A stretch of 64,000 bases of DNA from assembly GCA_020636325.1 (NCBI GenBank), contig JACJYC010000002.1:843501-907500 (forward strand), read 5' to 3'. Shown in pieces: positions 1-6,593 of this stretch. The translations under genes and the position numbers were made by a program. Position 1 is the stretch's first letter, and each line of letters starts with the position of its first letter. This DNA comes from Lewinellaceae bacterium. GTDB lineage: Bacteria; Bacteroidota; Bacteroidia; Chitinophagales; Saprospiraceae. The notes beneath the pieces were generated by a model. It did no database searches. It was not told where the DNA came from and worked only from the letters and a program-made list of their open reading frames with translations.

Positions 1-87
1 CCCATAGGCCTGGAAGGCTGAACAAAAGGAGTAGGGCAATTGATTTAAATCGGCTTTGCATGTTAAAACGATTTTGTCCGGGAGTGT

Positions 88-357
88 CTACTTTTTAAAG
101 ATCACGGCGCTGCTGTTGCTGATGCTTTTGGATCGGATGACGGGTTGGTTGTCATTCAAGGCCCGGTAATGGTAGCCATCCCAGCTGAGGGCATAGTGTG
201 TTTGTTCCTGGCCGGGGCCGTTTCCGGTAAAGTACGCAAACAAATAGCCGGCGTATCCGGGCGGTTGGGGCTGACAGGAGGCCAGAAAAAAGCCGGATAG
301 GCCCAGGAAGATGACCGGCTTTATGATCTGCCGTAATTTACGGATCAATAATATCAT
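88..357 (-). pseudogene. Truncated lipoprotein, N-terminal fragment (GH43-like)
   Basis: An 89-residue frame starts with a lipoprotein signal: basic N-terminus, hydrophobic stretch, then a lipobox ending LASC at about residue 28. The mature part carries GYLFAYFTGNG, HYALSWDGYHYRALN and QPVI. This resembles, from memory of the family, the first strands of secreted glycoside hydrolases of the GH43 five-bladed propeller type, where the same order of motifs opens the catalytic domain. Such enzymes run to at least 300 residues. Here the frame stops about 20 residues later with an unrelated tail (SSAVIFKK), so no catalytic domain is left. I read it as the 5-prime stub of a lost surface glycosidase. 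A genuine small lipoprotein cannot be excluded. It lies among other gene fragments, which favours decay. Confidence 0.5.
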
Positions 358-384
358 ATTGATGGATTTGTTCTTAAGGACCGC

Positions 385-552
385 TTACAGATAACCCGCT
401 AAAAAAGTCGGAAAACACAGGCAGCCCCAACTATTCAGCAAACCGCGTTGCAGCCCGGGTGTGCTCCGCGCTTCTTCAGCAATGGGTTTTATCAGATAAT
501 CGGGTGCATTAAGCCGGAGCGCCCTGACGGCACTCAACCAGCGGGGCTCTGA
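385..552 (-). pseudogene. Remnant of a response-regulator receiver domain
   Basis: Reading the minus strand from about 552 gives a frame open to a stop near 385 with the string AVRALRLNAPDYLIKPI. This matches the end of CheY-like receiver domains of LytTR-type regulators (usual form A..A..LNA.DYLLKPI, with the conserved Lys before Pro). The frame is closed just upstream and the sequence after it is not recognisable, so only about 25 residues of the domain survive. No start codon or phosphoacceptor Asp is left. The fragment lies between a truncated lipoprotein and a histidine-kinase fragment on the other strand. The short match makes this a moderate call. Confidence 0.45.
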
Positions 553-803
553 CTATTGGCATGGATGATTTCTGCCGCTATTTCAGGGTATAACAGCAGG
601 TAAGATAGACAATAATTTTTTGCCGCCCTGGTGCTGATCTTCTCTTTTTATTGCACGGCGGTAACGGCTCGGCTACTATTTCCAGGATATCCATGTGCCC
701 AAAAAACAGGGAGAAAAGTCCGCGGTATTAAAAAACTGTACACAAGTTGATGGCCTCGACGGTATTGCAAGAATAACCGGATCGGATCGAATGATCTCCA
801 TCC

Positions 804-1232
804 TTGACCTACGAATTTCGCACGCCCCTTACGGTCATTTCCGGGATGGCTGAACAGATGGAAGGGGATGCTGAAGGCAAAACGCTCATCAAGCGCAATA
901 GCGGCCAATTGCTCAGCCTGGTGAACCAGATGCTCGATCTTCGCAAGCTGGAATCGGGGAAAATGAGCGTGCAGAAAATACAATCGGACATCGTCAAGTA
1001 CCTCCGCTATTTAACCGAATCGCTGAAGAGTTACGCGGAACTGCAAGGGTTGAAGATCCACTTTCTCGCCGAGAAACCGGAATTGACCATGGATTTTGAC
1101 CCCGGAAAAATGACCCGCATCCGCGCCAATCTTTTGCCAAACGCCATCAACGAGCCTCCGGGGGTCTACCTGATCCGGGTTGAAAGCGAAGGCGGAGCGG
1201 TTGCGATCAGGCGGATGGTGGTTGTGAGGTAA
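804..1232 (+). pseudogene. Histidine-kinase fragment fused to a T9SS sorting tail
   Basis: The frame opens at a TTG inside a HisKA dimerisation domain: YEFRTPLTVISGMAEQM, where the usual phospho-acceptor His of the H-box (SHEFRTP) is Tyr. It continues as in Bacteroidota hybrid kinases (LLSLVNQMLDLRKLESGKM, then QSDIVKYLRYLTESLKSYAE) and reaches the N-box of the ATPase domain (NLLPNAIN). There, near base 1150, it switches abruptly to PPGVYLIRV...IRRMVVVR. That ending is the typical last ~25 residues of a T9SS type A C-terminal sorting domain (usual form L.AGVYLIRV.....KKIVVV). Sensor, catalytic lid and most of the sorting domain are absent and there is no signal peptide, so the product should be non-functional. 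A deletion joining two unrelated genes is the simplest origin. A terminator-like hairpin follows. Confidence 0.75.
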
Positions 1233-1292
1233 GGAAAGCAAAAACTTAAAGATAACTCTGAAGCGCCCATCAAGGGGATTTCAGGATATTGG

Positions 1293-1321
1293 CCGGGTAC
1301 CCGCGAGGGCCCGGTTTTTTT
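1293..1321 (+). terminator. Rho-independent terminator
   Basis: A GC-rich stem (CCGGG-TA-CCC against GGGCCCGG, loop GCGA) is followed at once by a run of seven T. It stands 60 bases after the stop of the kinase/sorting-tail chimera, so it probably ended the original secreted-protein gene. Confidence 0.6.
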
Positions 1322-1343
1322 ATTTGGATCGGCTTTAGCAATT

Positions 1344-1390
1344 TGAAACAAAAGTTCGAAAACGCAATCCGGTATTACACTGGGTAAAAC
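1344..1390 (+). repeat. Imperfect direct repeat, left copy
   Basis: About 47 bases starting TGAAACAAAAGTTCGAAAAC are repeated in the same orientation at 2641-2687 with about seven differences, most of them in the last nine bases. The two copies bracket the DUF433/toxin stub and the HNH pair, about 1.3 kb apart. They could be an attachment-site or insertion duplication, or two copies of a dispersed repeat. Confidence 0.7.
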
Positions 1391-1458
1391 ATTTTTTTGG
1401 GGTGGTGAAAGCTGAGAGTGTAAGGCGTTGATTTTCTTGAAATTATCAACTCTTTATT

Positions 1459-1503
1459 TTAATAAGCAGTCACACTTTGCGTATCGACAATGAATTTGAG
1501 CAT
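1459..1503 (-). pseudogene. Start of a DUF5615-type PIN-like toxin, truncated
   Basis: Six bases after the DUF433 stop, on the same strand, an ATG opens MLKFIVDTQSVTAY and then stops. The first nine residues match the usual start of DUF5615 proteins (PIN-like toxins, typically beginning M.FL.D.QLP), the standard downstream partner of DUF433 antitoxins. Here the frame leaves the family after Gln9 and ends at residue 14. The toxin has therefore been cut off and the antitoxin is left as an orphan. Confidence 0.6.
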
Positions 1504-1509
1504 AAAGGA

Positions 1510-1755
1510 TCAACTCGCCAAAGCCAAGGGTTGAATCGACTGCGGGTTGGCAATAAGCGCCGCATACAGTAAAGACGCATCAATGTCTTTTCGCCCGATA
1601 TAAGGATAATCCTCCAGTATTTCCTCAGCGGACATGCCCGAAGCCAAAAGTTCAAGCATTTGAGCTACGGTAAACCGCATGTTCCTGATGGACGGGCGCC
1701 CGTTACAAACCGACGGGTTAATGGTAATGCGCACCAGAAGATTTTGTTCTGCCAT
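1510..1755 (-). CDS. DUF433 antitoxin (orphan)
   Basis: An 81-residue protein with the DUF433 signature: ITINPSVCNGRPSIRNMRFTVAQMLELLASGMSAEEIL (in pieces), then EDYPYIGRKDIDASLLYAA. DUF433 proteins are small winged-helix-like proteins, known or predicted as antitoxins and usually paired with a DUF5615 PIN-fold RNase just downstream. The length is normal for the family and the ATG at 1755 is the only sensible start. The expected toxin gene begins six bases after the stop but is cut after 14 residues (1459-1503), so the pair cannot work as a toxin-antitoxin system. It lies between two direct repeats and next to an HNH unit, consistent with a small mobile or decaying island. Confidence 0.8.
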   Translation of the reverse strand: MAEQNLLVRITINPSVCNGRPSIRNMRFTVAQMLELLASGMSAEEILEDYPYIGRKDIDASLLYAALIANPQSIQPLALAS

Positions 1756-1941
1756 ATTGATGGTCTTTGTCCGATATCAGCTATTGGAGATTGACGAATC
1801 GGAGTATAAAGTTAAGAACATTTTGGATAGGATCAAAGTTCCTTTGGGATCTCTTTAGTTTGGTTATTGGTTTTACATTTCGAGAATAAACCGTAATTTT
1901 GAATACCTTTAAAAGCGCGGACAACATCATAAATTGAGGGT

Positions 1942-2190
1942 ATGGTATATCATTATGTATTCGACGAACTAGCGGATCTTCTGGCCAGCATGGACCCGGA
2001 TAAGGTTCTAGCTTTTCGGACTTCAGAAAAGGCCCAACTGCGTTTGGATGAATTGCTCGAAAAAAATAAGCAATCAAAAGGACTCTCTAAACCAGAAGAG
2101 TCAGAGATGGAGCAATTTATGTTATTAGAGCACATCGTCAGCCTGGCCAAGGCAAGGGCACTAAAGAAACTTGCTCAAAAGCAGAATTAA
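1942..2190 (+). CDS. Small helical protein, partner of the HNH nuclease
   Basis: An 82-residue, charged and apparently all-helical protein without signal peptide. Recognisable pieces are DKVLAFRTSEKAQLRLDELLEKNK and a C-terminal LLEHIVSLAKARALKKL. From memory, short proteins of this form (KVLAF..S...Q.R...LL..N....L...E......LEH.V.LAKARA) occur directly upstream of small HNH nucleases in cyanobacteria and Bacteroidota. Its stop TAA shares one base with the ATG of the nuclease, so translation is almost certainly coupled. The function is not known to me. An antitoxin, immunity or specificity role is a guess from the pairing alone. Confidence 0.75.
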   Translation: MVYHYVFDELADLLASMDPDKVLAFRTSEKAQLRLDELLEKNKQSKGLSKPEESEMEQFMLLEHIVSLAKARALKKLAQKQN

Positions 2191-2597
2191 TGAGTCTTCA
2201 GTTTTCATCGGCCATCCGAAAATTAGTAGCGTCCAGAGCTGATTTTCGATGCGAATATTGCCGAAAGCCTGAAATCGTCGCTAACTTTTCCTTTCACATA
2301 GAGCACATCATTAGTAGACAGCATGGAGGAACCGACCGTCTCTCTAACTTGGCTTTTGCCTGCTCCTGGTGCAATTGGAAAAAAGGACCCAATATTGCTA
2401 CAGTGTTATTTGAGGAAGGGGATCTTCTACCACTTTTTAACCCAAGAACCCAAAACTGGAATGATCATTTTTTTGTCGAAGAGGGAGTGATTCTTGGCAG
2501 GACCGATATCGCAAGGGGCACCATCCGGTTATTAGAACTGAATACAACAGAATTGATCCTGGAAAGAAAAGAATTGATGGAAGCAGGATACTTTTAG
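2190..2597 (+). CDS. HNH endonuclease
   Basis: A 135-residue HNH nuclease. Seen directly: a zinc-knuckle half CEYC (residues 26-29), the catalytic stretch HIEHIISRQHGGTDRLSNLAFAC, and the second knuckle CSWCNWKKG. His, Asn and the Cys pairs are all in place. After the nuclease core comes LFNPRTQNWNDHF and GRTDIARGTIRLLELN, typical of this subfamily in which HNH is followed by a small alpha/beta tail. Expected activity is metal-dependent DNA cleavage; the natural target is unknown. Start and stop overlap the preceding small protein by one base, so they form a two-gene unit. Nothing suggests a restriction modification partner or a homing context. Confidence 0.88.
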   Translation: MSLQFSSAIRKLVASRADFRCEYCRKPEIVANFSFHIEHIISRQHGGTDRLSNLAFACSWCNWKKGPNIATVLFEEGDLLPLFNPRTQNWNDHFFVEEGVILGRTDIARGTIRLLELNTTELILERKELMEAGYF

Positions 2598-2640
2598 GTT
2601 CTCTGGCCGAATATAGCAAAGGGCGCATTTTGAAATACGC

Positions 2641-2687
2641 TGAAACAAAAGTTTGAAAACGCAAACCGGTATCACATTGGGTACAAA
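2641..2687 (+). repeat. Imperfect direct repeat, right copy
   Basis: Second copy of the ~47-base repeat at 1344-1390, same orientation (TGAAACAAAAGTTTGAAAAC, later CCGGTATCACATTGGGTA). It begins 43 bases after the HNH stop, so the repeats flank the small accessory genes. Confidence 0.7.
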
Positions 2688-2764
2688 AAATGGCGGGCTG
2701 GGATTTTGAAGAAATCTTATAAGTGATTGAAAAACAGGAGGTTGAGGGCTATTTCGTGAAAAAC

Positions 2765-2801
2765 AAAAAACCTTGTAAATCATTGATTTACAAGGTTTTT
2801 T
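2765..2801 (-). terminator. Terminator of the tRNA-Gln gene (symmetrical)
   Basis: A perfect hairpin: arms CCTTGTAAATCA and TGATTTACAAGG around one base, extended by six A on one side and six T on the other. It lies ten bases beyond the 3-prime end of tRNA-Gln. Because it has T runs on both strands it can also stop transcription from the HNH side. Confidence 0.85.
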
Positions 2802-2810
2802 GTTTTTTTT

Positions 2811-2883
2811 GTAGACCCACTAGGATTCGAACCTAGACGAACAGAACCAAAATCTGGTGTGCTACCGTTACACTATGGGTCTA
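2811..2883 (-). tRNA. tRNA-Gln (anticodon TTG)
   Basis: On the minus strand a full cloverleaf can be drawn. The acceptor stem is TAGACCC with GGGTCTA, and the D arm holds AGTGTAACGGTAGCAC. The anticodon stem CAGA/TCTG carries loop TTTTGGT with anticodon TTG, and the T arm is CTAGG-TTCGAAT-CCTAG. CCA is not encoded. A Bacteroidota-type promoter lies about 38 bases upstream and a strong terminator follows. Confidence 0.95.
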
Positions 2884-2920
2884 TCCGCTCCGGAAAACAC
2901 CTGTTTTTCCAAAAGCCCGG

Positions 2921-2951
2921 CAAAGATACAACCTGTTTTGGTTTTATAAAA
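2921..2951 (-). promoter_or_regulatory. Promoter of tRNA-Gln (-33/-7 type)
   Basis: On the minus strand TATCTTTG (2928-2921) fits the Bacteroidota -7 element TAnnTTTG, with TTTT exactly 19 bases upstream as a -33 element. The expected start, near 2914, gives a leader of about 30 bases before the tRNA. Confidence 0.65.
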
Positions 2952-2969
2952 GTTCCGGCGAGAAAAAAA

Positions 2970-3545
2970 TTATTGGCCCGCCCGGCGCTTGCGGTAAGCC
3001 ACCGCGCCACGGTAAACCAACAGGCCGAACAAACCGATTCCCAATGCCAGGTACAGGTAGTTGAGCCGGCCCGCTTTGCCGAATACCGCCGTAAAGACGA
3101 TCGCCGCCAGAAAGAGAGTAGGTACCTCGTTCAACAACCGGTACTGCCAGGCAGAGTACGGGCTTTGCCCCTCGGCCAGCTTCTTGCGCAAGCGGTTGCA
3201 AAAATGATGATAACCCGTCAGCAACACGACCAGCAAGAGCTTCAGGTGCATCCACCCCGGCGTGCCCGACTTCAGGTAGTTCGGCGCCGCGTCGGCAAAC
3301 AACCCCAACCCGATCATCACCAGACCCGCGATCCAGGTAATCCCCATCGCAGGGTTAAGGATAATGCGATACACCCGCTCCTCCATCGTCGCAAACTGGT
3401 TGGATAATATACCCTTCTCCGGCTCCGGCCGCTCCCAGGCCTCCGTATGGTATACAAACAACCGTACCAGTAAAAACAACCCCGCAAACCAGGATACAAA
3501 CCCGATCACGTGCAAGGCCTTAGCCGTCCATAACAGGTCAATCAT
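2970..3545 (-). CDS. hemJ: Protoporphyrinogen IX oxidase HemJ
   Basis: A 191-residue integral membrane protein of the HemJ/UPF0093 family. It opens with LLWTAKALHVIGFVSWFAGLF, holding the conserved His of the first membrane helix (haem ligand in the family). It continues with LPRLFVYH-like FLLVRLFVYHTEA, the motif NPAMGITWIAGL, and LKLLLVVLLTGYHHFCNRLRKKL with its conserved Lys and His. Four to five membrane helices are visible. HemJ oxidises protoporphyrinogen IX to protoporphyrin IX in haem synthesis in organisms without HemG/HemY. Start at ATG 3545, normal family length. It is followed downstream by tRNA-Gln on the same strand, with no other haem gene in the window. Confidence 0.88.
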   Translation of the reverse strand: MIDLLWTAKALHVIGFVSWFAGLFLLVRLFVYHTEAWERPEPEKGILSNQFATMEERVYRIILNPAMGITWIAGLVMIGLGLFADAAPNYLKSGTPGWMHLKLLLVVLLTGYHHFCNRLRKKLAEGQSPYSAWQYRLLNEVPTLFLAAIVFTAVFGKAGRLNYLYLALGIGLFGLLVYRGAVAYRKRRAGQ

Positions 3546-3592
3546 AGAAAGTCAATATGAAAAGTTGAAATGCAAAAATCCCCCCTCACTTC

Positions 3593-3620
3593 CCATCCGC
3601 CGTAGCCCCTGGCGAAGGAG
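3593..3620. repeat. Dispersed repeat (GCTACGGCGG type)
   Basis: On the minus strand this reads CTCCTTCGCCAGGGGCTACGGCGGATGG in two parts (CTCCTTCGC, then GCTACGGCGG). A close copy is at 16003-16029. Each copy lies directly beside a low-complexity array. Confidence 0.5.
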
Positions 3621-3622
3621 GG

Positions 3623-3720
3623 CTCTCACCCTCTCACCCTCTCACCCCCTCTCACTCCCTCTCATCCTCTCACCCCCTCACCCCCTCTCACCCTCTCTCA
3701 CTCTCGCCCCTCTCTCCCCT
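3623..3720. repeat. CT-rich low-complexity array at the xerD 3-prime end
   Basis: About 98 bases made of CTCTCACC / CTCTCACCCC-like units with almost no purine on the + strand. The stop codon and last few codons (GREGRE) of xerD lie inside it. A second array of the same kind is inside the DnaE-type polymerase gene at 13534-13639. Long pure pyrimidine tracts can slip or form triplex DNA. Confidence 0.85.
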
Positions 3721-4624
3721 TCCGATTCCTCGGATGATACAACATCACCGTCTCCCGCAAAAAGTCGGTGTCCAGATGGGTATAGATCTCCGTGGTCAGG
3801 ATCGACTCATGGCCCAGCATGTCCTGCACGGCCTTCAGGTCGGCGCCGCCTTCGATCAGGTGCGTGGCAAAGGAATGCCGGAACGTATGCGGACTCACAT
3901 TCTTGTCGATGCCGGCCAGTTGGGCACACTCCTTGACCACGTTGAACACCATCACCCGGCTCAGCTTTTTACCCCGCCGGTTGAGAAACAGGATATTGGC
4001 GTGCCCGGGGTGAATATTGGTCATCGGCCGGCGTACGCCCTCAATATACAGCCGGATATGCTTGAGCGCCGCCTCACCGATGGGCACGATCCGCTCTTTG
4101 TTGCCTTTGCCCACGACCTTCACAAAACCCACATCGGCAAAGATATTGGACAGGCGAAGTTCAATCAACTCGCTTACCCGCAAACCGCAGGCGTACAACG
4201 TCTCCAGCATGGCCCGGTTGCGTACGCCGTGGGGATAGCTCAGGTCGATGACTTCCAGCATCGACTGGACCTCATCGTAGTTGAGCACTTCCGGAATATT
4301 GCGCGCCAGCCGGGGACCTTCCAATAACTCCGTCGGGTCCTCCCTGACCTCATTTTCCAACAGCAGGAATTTGTAAAAGGTCTTCAGCGCCGAGATCAGC
4401 CGGGCCTGTGAACGGGCGCCCAGTCCCAATGCATTCAAATGGAGAATGAATGCCGTCAAATGATCCTGCGTGACCCCGGCCGGGCCCAAATCCAACTCCT
4501 GCAAATTCAGGAACTCCGCAAGCTTGCCCACATCGCGCAGGTACGCCTCGATCGTGTTCGCGGAAAGGGACCTTTCCAGCAAAAGATAACTCTTGAACCC
4601 GTTGATCGGCGGCTGCCAGTTCAT
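3698..4624 (-). CDS. xerD: Tyrosine recombinase XerD
   Basis: A 308-residue integrase-family recombinase. The N-terminal SAM-like core-binding domain (LLLERSLSANTIEAYLRDVGKL) is followed by the catalytic domain with all active residues visible: Arg149 (YACGLRVSEL), Lys in GKGNKERIVP, His246 and Arg249 (SPHTFRHSFATHL), His272 (LGHES) and nucleophile Tyr281 (TEIYTH). With XerC, XerD resolves chromosome dimers at dif near the terminus. Length and motifs fit XerD better than a phage integrase, and nothing mobile is attached. The reading frame ends inside a CT-rich array (3623-3720), which supplies the last residues (KGREGRE) and the stop. The true ancestral end was probably near YHPR. The gene is divergent from the exporter operon. 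Confidence 0.9.
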   Translation of the reverse strand: MNWQPPINGFKSYLLLERSLSANTIEAYLRDVGKLAEFLNLQELDLGPAGVTQDHLTAFILHLNALGLGARSQARLISALKTFYKFLLLENEVREDPTELLEGPRLARNIPEVLNYDEVQSMLEVIDLSYPHGVRNRAMLETLYACGLRVSELIELRLSNIFADVGFVKVVGKGNKERIVPIGEAALKHIRLYIEGVRRPMTNIHPGHANILFLNRRGKKLSRVMVFNVVKECAQLAGIDKNVSPHTFRHSFATHLIEGGADLKAVQDMLGHESILTTEIYTHLDTDFLRETVMLYHPRNRKGREGRE

Positions 4625-4792
4625 GCGTTCGCTTTCAGACAGTGAAAGTATTCAGAATTTTCCGGATTCCGGTCATTGGCAGGTCATGATGACGGCCTTA
4701 CGGCGGAAAACTGTTTCCGGTCAGCCATAGTTGTTCAAAATTTTTTTTTTCTTGTAAACCAAATCGCTGAAGGTTTGTTTATTTGTCGAAAT

Positions 4793-4807
4793 AATAGTAT
4801 TACTATT
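4793..4807. promoter_or_regulatory. Palindrome upstream of the exporter operon
   Basis: AATAGTA-T-TACTATT is a perfect inverted repeat 38 bases before the ABC gene, followed by a related AATAGTAGTA. It sits in a very AT-rich stretch shared by the divergent xerD and exporter promoters and could be an operator. No clean TAnnTTTG element is visible here. Confidence 0.4.
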
Positions 4808-4844
4808 TAAAATAGTAGTAAAACAAACTAATTGATACCTGCCA

Positions 4845-6593
4845 ATGTCTACAGCTACGCAGACTCAACCGGCATCCATCCACCCGGTCAGCCGGTTTTT
4901 CAGGATGATCCGCCTCGACCGGAAAGATATTTACTACGTTTACCTGTACGCTATTTTTGCGGGACTCATCACCCTGAGCTTGCCGTTGGGTATACAGGCT
5001 ATCATCAGCCTGATCGCGGGAGGGGATATTTCAGCCTCTTTGGTCGTCCTGGTGTTGGTGGTCACAGCCGGTACAGCATTCACGGGTGCGCTCAAGGTCA
5101 TGCAGCTGACCGTCACGGAAACGATCCAGCGGCGTATATTCACCCGGTCGGCATTTGATTTTGCCTATCGCCTGCCCCGCCTGCAAATGGACGCCCTGGC
5201 CGGTACCCACCCGCCCGAACTCATCAACCGTTTTTTCGACACGACAACCTTGCAGAAGGGATTGCCCAAGATCATTATCGACTTCTCTTCGGCAGTGCTG
5301 CAGATCTTTTTCGGTTTGCTCCTCATTTCATTGTACCATCCGTTGTTCATCTTTTTTGCCCTCGCCTTGATCCTGGTGCTGGCGCTGATCATCCGGGTGA
5401 CCGGGCCGGCCGGATTAAAGACCAGCCTGAAGGAATCGAAGTACAAATACGAAGTGGCTTATTGGCTGGAAGAAGTGGCCCGCGCCCTGAATACCTTCAA
5501 ATTGGCGGGCAATGACAAGCAGGTCATCCAGAAAACGGACGATCTGCTCTGCGGGTACCTCGACAACCGCAAAAAACATTTCAGCATTCTTAAGATCCAG
5601 TATATCAGCGTTGTGGTGTTCAAAACCCTGATCACGGCGAGCCTGCTGATGCTGGGCAGCTACCTCGTTATTCAGAACCAGATCAACATCGGGCAGTTCG
5701 TAGCGGCCGAAATCGTCATCCTGCTCGTGCTGGCTTCCGGCGAAAAGCTCATCCTGGTGATGGAAACGATATACGACGTACTCACGGCCCTGGACAAGAT
5801 CGGCGCGGTGATGGACCTGCCGCTGGAACAAACCAGTTCGCTGCCCGCCGGGCAACCCGTTTTTGACCGGGGGTTGCAGATCAGCGTAAGGGGCCTTTAT
5901 TACCGGCGCGACCCCTCGGGAAAACCCATACTTGACGGCCTGGATCTGGATATCGCTTCAGGTGAAAAAGTGCTGATAGCCGGCTACAATGCCTCCGGCC
6001 GGGCAACCCTGATGCGGATCCTGTCGGGCCTTTACACCGGGTTTGAAGGGGCCATAACCTATAACGGCTTTCCGCTGCGCAATCTGGACCTGTTTGAACT
6101 CCGGAAATACATCGGCGATTATTCCATCTATGAAGATATTGTGAAGGGCACCATACTGGAAAATATCACGCTGGGACGGCCGGATGCCGGGATGGAAGAG
6201 GTCGTTGCGGTTGCTGACCGGGTCGGACTTGCTCCATACCTGGAACAGCTGCCGGAAGGCTATCAGACCATGCTGCTGCCGGCCGGCCGGAATCTGCCTC
6301 AAAAAGTACGCGTCCGGCTGATGCTGGCCCGTACGCTGCTTTCCGACCCGCTGCTGCTGATGGCGGAGGCTTTCTTCGCGGGGCAGGAACAAAACGACCG
6401 GAAGATGATTGCGGATCTGTTTACCGCTCCCGAGCGGAACTGGACGCTTGTCGCTACCTCCGACGACCCTTACCTGGCGTCAAAATGCGACCGGATCATT
6501 ATTCTCGAAAACGGCAAGATCGCGGCTTCCGGTTCGTTTGAAACCGTCCGGAGGAGCCCGCATTTCAAGAAGGTATTCAAAACCGTTGGATAA
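4845..6593 (+). CDS. ABC exporter-like protein with a degenerate ATPase domain
   Basis: 582 residues: a six-helix membrane domain (about 30-300), then a nucleotide-binding-like domain (about 340-580). All ATPase motifs are altered. The P-loop reads GYNASGRATL where GxxGxGK[ST]T is expected (Lys to Arg, Gly to Ala, Ser/Thr to Ala). The Q-loop region is YIGDYS. The signature LSGGQ is replaced by LPQKVRVRLMLA. Walker B is LLLMAEAFF, lacking the Asp, and the H-loop position reads TSDDPY. In related Bacteroidota exporters known to me the signature is often weak but Lys and the Walker B Asp are kept. It probably binds ATP poorly or not at all. The stop abuts the ATG of the HlyD-like gene, so it acts with that adaptor. 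No peptidase C39 domain is present. Confidence 0.85.
   Translation: MSTATQTQPASIHPVSRFFRMIRLDRKDIYYVYLYAIFAGLITLSLPLGIQAIISLIAGGDISASLVVLVLVVTAGTAFTGALKVMQLTVTETIQRRIFTRSAFDFAYRLPRLQMDALAGTHPPELINRFFDTTTLQKGLPKIIIDFSSAVLQIFFGLLLISLYHPLFIFFALALILVLALIIRVTGPAGLKTSLKESKYKYEVAYWLEEVARALNTFKLAGNDKQVIQKTDDLLCGYLDNRKKHFSILKIQYISVVVFKTLITASLLMLGSYLVIQNQINIGQFVAAEIVILLVLASGEKLILVMETIYDVLTALDKIGAVMDLPLEQTSSLPAGQPVFDRGLQISVRGLYYRRDPSGKPILDGLDLDIASGEKVLIAGYNASGRATLMRILSGLYTGFEGAITYNGFPLRNLDLFELRKYIGDYSIYEDIVKGTILENITLGRPDAGMEEVVAVADRVGLAPYLEQLPEGYQTMLLPAGRNLPQKVRVRLMLARTLLSDPLLLMAEAFFAGQEQNDRKMIADLFTAPERNWTLVATSDDPYLASKCDRIIILENGKIAASGSFETVRRSPHFKKVFKTVG

Noticed and set aside
2765..2801. Strong inverted repeat read as a possible mobile-element end
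   Set aside because: Its position right after tRNA-Gln and the T runs make a terminator the simpler reading; no transposase or matching distant copy is seen.
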